The notes under the pieces are model-generated. The model worked only from the letters and a program-made list of their open reading frames with translations. It did not search any database and was not told where the DNA came from. Below are positions 7,933-13,332 of a stretch of 13,332 nucleotides of DNA, piece after piece; the first letter of the stretch is position 1, and each line of letters opens with the position of its first letter. The translations under genes and the position numbers were made by a program. Source of the DNA: Euperipatoides rowelli (taxonomy: Eukaryota > Onychophora > Udeonychophora > Euonychophora > Peripatopsidae); NCBI GenBank assembly GCA_003024985.2, contig PXIH01S0006476.1; one strand, given 5' to 3'.

Positions 7933-8732
7933 TGTGGAATCAGTTTAAATCTTTCATAAACTAGCAAGAAATCCAGAGTGGGTGCTAAGGTAGTATAAAC
8001 CATCCTTAAATGTTGTCTTTAGTAAAATATTATTAGTGAGGTTATTATTTCCCCTCATTCATTCTTATTTTATACTCAGAATCAATCCAGTGCTAGATAA
8101 TATGATTCCAAGCTTTAAACATTGGGTTCTAATATTACTGTCCTGAAGGTCTTTCCCCATTTATTCTTTATCTTTTCTCTAAAATATTTGCTCTAATCAG
8201 ATGGTACCATATAATATAATTTTAAATACATTTGTATTTATTTCCTAAATTGTTTAAAATGATTGACATGTTGCATGGACAAGCTAAATGGAATATATAA
8301 AATTAGTTCATCATTATGAAAAATTATTTAAAAACCCATTATAGTTAACAGGTTGTCTGCCACAGTGTTATTGGGTAGCTTTGTTCCCGATGTTATTCCG
8401 AGTTAGGCATGTTTCTAAACTTTGTTTATGTCCTGTTTCCTCTGCCATGGCACTTCCTATCTATTATTCAATTTGCTATATATAGGCTTATATCTGACAC
8501 TAATAACAAAGTTCTTATTTATGAGATAACTCATAGTTGGCATCCTGTATCAGATCGTCAACTACTAGTTAACTCATAGTCTATGTAATAAAAGTTTATG
8601 GTAAAATGTAGGTCATGTAATAAAGTATTTGTTGCTTTTTTATGAGTTTATGCTGGTTAATAATAGATGGCTCTGAATTCATCATAATCCAAATTAGACT
8701 TCTATGCAGGAAAAAAAGCTCAATGTAATTCT
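7933..8732. other. AT-rich non-coding stretch
   Basis: No gene recognised. AACTCATAGT occurs twice (8528-8537, 8571-8580) and a TGTAATAAA word follows twice (about 8583 and 8617), suggesting an old local duplication. The right part may contain more of the transposase relic that becomes readable at 8733, but I cannot recognise it. Confidence 0.5.
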
Positions 8733-9020
8733 AGCATGACAGAAACCATCATCTTGAGGATTAATTGTTCAAGATTTCTTAATGTCATATTTCCTGACAT
8801 ATATATTGGGCAGGATGGTTAGACACCATGATCACCAAACATTCCCATTCAAGTTTTTCCTGTGGGGTCATGTAAAGGATAAAGTCTATTCAATTGAAGA
8901 AGAGGATAAGAGACACTATTGCTGCTCCTCTGACGAGATGTTGAATAAAACATGGTGAGAAATTGAGTATGGACTGGATGTGGTGAAGCTATGAATTGTA
9001 TTCATATGGAATTGTACTAA
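8733..9020 (+). pseudogene. Mariner-like (IS630/Tc1/mariner) transposase, decayed C-terminal fragment
   Basis: The C-terminal part of a DDE transposase of the mariner group, which would cut and rejoin transposon ends at TA sites. Reading in order: RFLNVIFPDIYIGQDG at 8772-8819, the family's strand before the third catalytic residue; then two stops (8820 TAG, 8829 TGA) flanking TP and SPNIPIQ, which corresponds to the family's SPDLTPLD block. A frameshift near 8850 leads to FFLWGHVKDKVYS at 8854-8892, the hallmark FFLWG motif. Next come EMLNKTW (8935-8955), a TGA at 8956, and EIEYGLDVVK (8959-8988). After a second frameshift comes MNCIHMELY with a stop at 9018-9020, matching the family's natural C-terminal end. 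The catalytic Asp expected before FFLWG is gone (Gln/Lys here). CATGACAGAAACCATCAT at 8735-8752 may be the decayed QDGAPPH block. Clearly inactive. Family recognition is firm; the subfamily is not. Confidence 0.87.
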
Positions 9021-9320
9021 AATTGTAATACAAATTTATAGATTTACATCCTTTTTACTGCTAACTGTTTGCTATTTATAATGAGGTTTTTTAATGATTT
9101 TTTCCCATAATGAGAGAAAGACTTTATGGTGCCATTTAAATGGACCAACCATTGGCCTTTTTCATTTTCATCTCTTTTGTAAATTATTCTTTTTTTTCTC
9201 ACAGAGGTACTTTTATTGAGAAAATTATTTTAAAAAGGTTTTATTTATGAGGAACAAAAGTTGACACAATAAAGTGTTGTGGTCCAAGGAACATGATCAG
9301 AATTGTTTTCCTTTATTTAG
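9021..9320. other. AT-rich non-coding stretch
   Basis: Directly downstream of the transposase stop. The 3' terminal repeat of the mariner element would be expected here, but I cannot identify one without its partner. Confidence 0.5.
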
Positions 9321-9590
9321 AGTCTTGAGGGAGCCAAAATTATATGGGCATATAAATTAGTGAATAATGATGCTTTAAATTCTTCTAAATATAAATAGGG
9401 ACATTTAGAATTTGCAATAATAGATAAATATTCTAATTGTATAGATCTTGGCAAGTTGTCAGAAAAGACATATTTAGATAAATGGCCATTTGTGAAAGAA
9501 ATGGTAAATTACCAAATAAAGCAAGAGTGTATAAGGATTCCTTTTTTCATTTTGATACATAACAATATTATACTTCAAAACTTTAGTTAT
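9321..9590 (+). other. Open stretch, 90 codons with one stop, possible decayed coding sequence
   Basis: Reading from 9321 the frame gives SLEGAKIIWAYKLVNNDALN and more, with one TAG at 9396-9398. It then stays open for 64 codons (GHLEFAIIDKYSNCIDLGKL, SEKTYLDKWPFVKEMV and on) to TAA at 9591. In sequence this AT-rich, stops should appear about every 12-15 codons. The composition (Trp, Lys, Glu, Asp mixed) looks protein-like rather than low-complexity. I do not recognise a family. Together with the two open frames downstream on the same strand it may be a relic of a transposon or retroposed gene. Confidence 0.25.
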
Positions 9591-9769
9591 TAATATTTCT
9601 GACTTATTATACATAATAAATTCTTCAAGCTATAAATTTCTCTTGGCACAATTCTACACTTTGAGTAAAAATATTCAAATGAGCTGGAATACCAATACAT
9701 TCTAAATGAATCACCAAATCTGTCATATGGAGAGAAAAATATAACAAAGTAATTGCATTATGATAGTAA

Positions 9770-10102
9770 TTGCCCAATACAAAAGCTAAAACATTGAAAA
9801 ACTTTCTTGAGCTAAATAATTATCAAAGTTATTGTGAAGAAAGTCTAGCAAGCAAGACTAAATGCTTTTTCTTTGATGGGAGAAGAAATGAACAGAACTT
9901 GAAATTCCTCAAGCATGCAAGTTATTTCCAGAATGATGGCTTCAGCAGAGTCATAGTCCATTTCAACCTTTCAATTGTATTAACAGCCAAAGTTGTTGTT
10001 AGAAGTTGTTTAAAGTTTGTTTGCCATTGTACTCAATTGAATTTTCCCTGGTCTTCAACACAACAGACACAAAAAAACATGGCAAATTTAAATTTCCATT
10101 AA
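9770..10102 (+). other. Open frame of 110 codons, unidentified
   Basis: The longest open frame in the window. It opens with TTG rather than ATG and has no upstream exon signal, so it is a stop-to-stop stretch rather than a gene model. Its central part reads SKTKCFFFDGRRNEQNLKF. The KCxxFDGR pattern weakly recalls a block seen in some uncharacterised transposon-associated proteins of arthropods and cnidarians, but the downstream sequence does not follow. The minus strand has a 38-codon frame in the same place, so a chance opening is possible. No signal peptide, membrane segment or known domain. Confidence 0.25.
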
Positions 10103-10176
10103 TTTCTGCTCTGATGAGAAAGAAAGTAATTACATTTAATTGCTAGTCTTTCTTCAGGACATCACAGTTTGGGCAG

Positions 10177-10401
10177 TTGAAAACACATAGAAATGATAGG
10201 GTATTAACAATGTGGAACAATATGTTAAAGAAAAATATTTGTAACATACAACACATTATGAAAGGATATAACAGTTCAAAATTTAAGCTTATGTTAAGAT
10301 CATTTTGGATCTTAATTAAATACAGTACAAAAAAACATGCAAGAAGATATAATTTTGGAAGAGGGAATTTGAGATCAGCTAACCAAGAAATACTGGGATA
10401 G
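10177..10401 (+). other. Open frame of 74 codons, unidentified
   Basis: Begins with TTG, in a different frame from the preceding open stretch, and is Lys/Arg/Asn-rich as AT-rich sequence tends to be (for example KKHARRYNFGRGNLRSANQE near the end). No domain recognised. It is listed because it lies 74 bp after another long open frame on the same strand, which would fit a frameshifted relic. Confidence 0.18.
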
Positions 10402-11686
10402 TTGAATGATAAGATATATGTTTAAAAAAAAATTTAATTGGACGATTTTATCAACTGCATTTCTAAATAACGTTTGTTTTCGTAAGATAGCCGCAGACTA
10501 AATATAATAAATCGTCAAAACTAGGAATTGACATACGGAAATATTCCCTGAATTGGGAAGAATGATTTCAAAGTAAAACATACAAACAGGTAAATTGGCT
10601 AATTGTAGGAGCTTTACATTCAATGGATGTATCCATTTTGGTTTAACATGTTCCGTTCATCTTTTTCTAAGCATGGCAATCAGAATGCACGCCATCCAAA
10701 GCTTCCATTTTAAAGAATCTCAATTTCTTTTGCGTCAAATCATAATCATGTGAAAATTTAACATGATTCCTGTTAGTCATTGCAATCGAATTGTAAGTAA
10801 TTATGAATTTTGACCAAAACTTTGCTATATTTCAAGATCACCTGCTGATATGATTCAATGTGTACAACCGAATCACCATTCATTTTGTAAATGTAAAGCC
10901 GGCATAACTTGTATGGTTGGCTGCCTATTACAGGTTAGATTATTTTACTAATTGTGAACTGGCAATAGAGTTGAAAAATTTCTCATCCCCCCCCCCCATA
11001 AATAAATGTTTCTAACTATGGCACAACTGTTAATCATTGTCACATGATTTACAATTTAGTCCTATCAAGTAAAATATTTCAAAATAGTTCTTATTGATCT
11101 TTAACTTATTTCACATTAGTTTCCATGTATTTCTGAATGAGATAAATTCAGTGCAAAATGTGAAATTATTGCAGAATTTAATAATGTAAAAAAGAAGTCA
11201 TAGAGAGTGCATAGTTTTATAAATATTTAATTGATTTAAGTTAAAATTTGAAAGTATTTCCTAAAAAATAAGTTAAGCAAATTAAACAAAAAATTATTAT
11301 ATTATCTTTTATGTTCTTTAACACAAAATTGGCATTAATATGGTTAGTCTAATTTTTAAATGAATTATCGTCTGAAATAAAAATAAATAAAATAAACTAT
11401 AAAAAATTAACAGAAACAGTGTCTTATAAAATGTCTTATACATAAATTTCATAACTTAATAGTGATTTAAAAATAAATTCATCATTTTTCTTGTAGTTTT
11501 CTCCAGTTTAATTTAACTATAATTGATGAATATTTAGATCAGAAGATTAATTGAACCCATTGTAAAATTAGTTAAAATAATATTTTAGTTTTTTTTTATT
11601 TAAATCTTATTGACATTTGATAATTTAATCTCATGCCTATTAAATTCAATAAAAATCTAATATCTGAAAATTGTGTTCTCTATACA
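10402..11686. other. AT-rich non-coding stretch
   Basis: No gene. It contains a C11 run at 10987-10997. A short inverted pair (GACGATTTTA at 10441, TAAATCGTC at 10508-10516) is too short to call an element. 11200-11690 is extremely AT-rich and featureless. Confidence 0.6.
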
Positions 11687-11694
11687 ACCTAAAC
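11687..11694. repeat. Left target-site duplication of the hAT element
   Basis: ACCTAAAC directly before the element; its partner AACTAAAC at 12140-12147 differs at one base. Eight bases is the hAT superfamily's characteristic duplication length. Confidence 0.8.
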
Positions 11695-12139
11695 TAGGGT
11701 TTCTTAAACTTTTTGAGTTGTGACCCAGTTTGGGGTAATAGTTTTGGTTTAGTGACCCAAATAGAATGTCCAACAGCAATTACATACAACACATGGTGTC
11801 TAGAAAACAACTGACTCACTTACAATGACATGAGTGCCTAGAAACTGGAAGGTCTAAGTCCCATTTCATCACATGATCAAGATGGATAGCATCCTTTTTT
11901 ATTTACAGTCCTAACTTTACCGTTACCCTTAACACTAACTCCAACTACATGTGAAAAACACTGTGCCCCAAACCNATGATAATCCAGAGGTAATCATAGG
12001 CTTGATGACTTTCGATAATTTTGACACCACTTCTGCCAGCCCTTTTCATAATATTATTTTGCTTGAAAATAGTTTGCAGCCCATGAAATATGCCAACTGA
12101 CCAACATTTAGGTCACGACCCATAGGTTAAGAAACACTG
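11695..12139. mobile_element. hAT-type non-autonomous element (MITE), 445 bp
   Basis: The left end reads TAGGGTTTCTTAAAC with GTTGTGACCC about 10 bases further in. The right end, read inward, is CAGTGTTTCTTAACCTA with GGGTCGTGACC. This is the CAG...TTTCTTAA...GTGACC terminus common to many animal hAT elements. Inverted ends match at roughly 22 of 31 positions. Flanking 8-mers form a 7/8 target-site duplication. There is no transposase, so mobilisation would need an enzyme from elsewhere. The interior 11879-11985 is homologous to the MITE at 1668-1887, indicating either a nested insertion or a shared interior. One base at 11975 is undetermined (N). Divergence of the ends suggests an old insertion. 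Confidence 0.9.
11879..11985 (+). repeat. Copy B of the A/B/C repeat core, inside the hAT element
   Basis: Collinear with the minus strand of 1763-1870 at almost equal length (107 versus 108 bp). Over 11898-11944 about 41 of 47 positions match. Weaker matches continue through TGTGA, CAC, TGCCC and GATAATC. The next bases, GATAATCCAGAGGT at 11978-11991, match copy C. The undetermined base 11975 falls within it. Confidence 0.8.
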
Positions 12140-12147
12140 AACTAAAC
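12140..12147. repeat. Right target-site duplication of the hAT element
   Basis: AACTAAAC directly after the element's terminal ACACTG, matching 11687-11694 at seven of eight bases. Confidence 0.8.
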
Positions 12148-12837
12148 CCTTCACCGATCTGGAACAAATTTGGTAGAGTTACTCTCTAAGACCCAGTGCA
12201 AAATATAGGCTAGAATTAAACCTGGACACATCACTGATGCTCATGCAGAGACAGTTTTTCTTAGGAAATGGGTTAACACATGACTTTTTTTCATTTGGAT
12301 GTTCTAAGCAGCTGGGTTTGGGGGGGGGGGGTATCGGGTACTTTAAGGTAATATAACATAAATAAACGATGTGAAACCTACTATCAGTAGAACTGATAAC
12401 TTTTCACAATGGAACCTTTGATTAAAAAAATATACTAGTCTTTATAACTCAAATAAGCTAATTTTAATATTTCAACCAAAAAAAAATATTTAACTAAATG
12501 CTACCCAAGGATTTACTTATATTTTCTGAATTGTATAATTTCCAATAAAGAATACTATCATTGAGCACCCTGATATATAGCCCAATAGTGTTATTACCTT
12601 AAACTAATAGATAATAAGCTACAAAATTAAACATTAAAATTTATTATCGCCTAAAGCAGTGGCCCGTGACTTCATAATATGTGGCCCGGGAGAGGGATAA
12701 AGAAGAAAAAGAAATCATGACTAGATGGCTTACCAATTAGGTAGCGTTCAGTGTAGTAGCGAGAAGGATGATGTGACATATCCTTTTCAAATACAAATTT
12801 TGATTTCAAATAAGTTTATGAAAAAGTCAGGTGGCAT
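12148..12837. other. Non-coding stretch with a G12 run
   Basis: No gene. It contains G12 at 12320-12331, TAGGCTA at 12206-12212, and a slightly GC-richer patch at 12655-12700 with two GTGGCCCG-type words (GTGGCCCGTG at 12660, GTGGCCCGGG at 12681). No element ends are recognised around it. Confidence 0.5.
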
Positions 12838-13010
12838 CCAGCTCTGGCTGTACAGTGGTCTAGACTGTTGGTTGCTTTAGCTAGTGCATATAAGGGATTG
12901 ATGGTTCGATCCTTGGGCTTCCCAGGTGCGGAAAATAGCTAATTTCTTTCACCGTTATTATGCACCGGAAATTTTTTCTCTTTCCAGAGATACCAAGTTG
13001 TTCCAATAGT
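12838..13010 (+). mobile_element. tRNA-derived SINE-like unit
   Basis: The head carries both internal RNA polymerase III promoter elements. An A-box-like TGGCTGTACAGTGG lies at 12845-12858 and an excellent B box, GGTTCGATCC, at 12903-12912, about 44 bp apart. The sequence between (CTAGACTGTTGG) keeps the D-arm flavour of tRNA-SINE heads. It cannot be a tRNA gene: the T stem does not pair well and no anticodon arm is clear. The body continues with CCCAGGTGCGGAAAATAGC, a GC-richer tail than its surroundings, to about 13010. No flanking duplication is visible and the 3' end is uncertain. Inactive or old copy likely. Confidence 0.6.
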
Positions 13011-13332
13011 TTAAAAAAAGGATTTATCGCTAGGACTAAAAAAAAAAAGTTAGGTGGAGGATGGAGTGAGGATTAGAGGGGGGGGGGAGAGATTATATTG
13101 GGGCCCACATTTGTTCAGTTAAAATCAAACTGGCCCAAAAATGTTAAATGTTTATGCATCTTTGATCTAAAGTAAGGTGAAAGTATACATGTGGATATGA
13201 AAAGATATATTATAATATATACACCATGGGAAGGAATATACCTAATATACCTAGGCTAACCCCATCCTAACAAAAATACAAAGTCAAAGATAAATTCAAA
13301 TTTAATTATAAATTATTTAAATTTTATAGTAA
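13011..13332. other. Non-coding stretch to window end
   Basis: No gene. It contains an A-run at about 13039-13048, G10 at 13078-13087, a perfect AT palindrome at 13205-13220, a doubled AATATACCT at about 13236-13252 and TAGGCTA at 13252-13258. Confidence 0.55.
13205..13220. repeat. Perfect 16-bp AT palindrome
   Basis: ATATATTATAATATAT equals its own reverse complement. In sequence this AT-rich it may be chance, so little weight is put on it. Confidence 0.7.

Noticed and set aside
724-8411. Apparent similarity between about 730-790 (GGCTTTGTTCACTTTG) and about 8377-8410 (AGCTTTGTTCCCGATG)
   Set aside because: Beyond the shared CTTTGTTC the alignment needs several gaps; too weak to call a repeat by eye.
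9770-10102. Assigning the 110-codon frame to a transposon protein family on the KCxxFDGR pattern
   Set aside because: Only about eight residues fit and the following sequence does not; kept as unidentified.
10441-10516. Short inverted pair GACGATTTTA / TAAATCGTC as a possible small MITE
   Set aside because: Arms of about 9-10 bp with a mismatch are expected by chance in this AT-rich sequence; no flanking duplication.

Overview
This window looks like a non-coding piece of an animal nuclear genome, most likely a marine invertebrate. I cannot place it to phylum. It is very AT-rich and CpG-poor, and no intact protein-coding gene, rRNA, tRNA or CRISPR array can be supported. What it holds is a graveyard of small, mostly non-autonomous transposable elements in intergenic or intronic sequence. 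The clues to an animal are a mariner-type transposase relic, a hAT element ending in the common animal-type TTTCTTAA terminus, a tRNA-derived SINE-like sequence, G/C homopolymers of 10-12 bases, and scattered TAGGCTA/TAGGCCTA words.

Layout. 1-1667: plain AT-rich DNA with a three-copy 30-bp tandem repeat at 487-576. 1668-1887: a 220-bp MITE (copy A). 2421-2602: a duplicated ATGACGGA-containing segment leading into a small CpG-bearing patch with a 29-codon ORF and a YY1-like word. 3888-5013: a 1.1-kb element with 30-bp terminal inverted repeats, carrying inside it a near-perfect palindromic MITE at 4642-4785. 5366-5428: a pre-miRNA-sized imperfect hairpin. 5506-5748: a second MITE (copy C). 7061-7147: a 22-bp polypyrimidine minisatellite. 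7885-7932: a perfect 21-bp stem palindrome. 8733-9020: a frameshifted mariner-like transposase C-terminus. 9321-10401: three same-strand open stretches that resemble decayed coding sequence of unknown origin. 11695-12139: a hAT MITE with a 7/8 target-site duplication, containing a core (copy B) homologous to copies A and C. 12838 to about 13010: a tRNA-SINE-like unit. 13205-13220: a perfect AT palindrome.

No genes here work together as a system. The most informative result is that three of the elements (A, B, C) share one sequence core, so at least one dispersed repeat family is represented three times in 13 kb. The second is the 1.1-kb element with a nested palindrome, which could be an undescribed non-autonomous DNA transposon family. 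Family assignments rest on reading the sequence by eye; no database search was possible.
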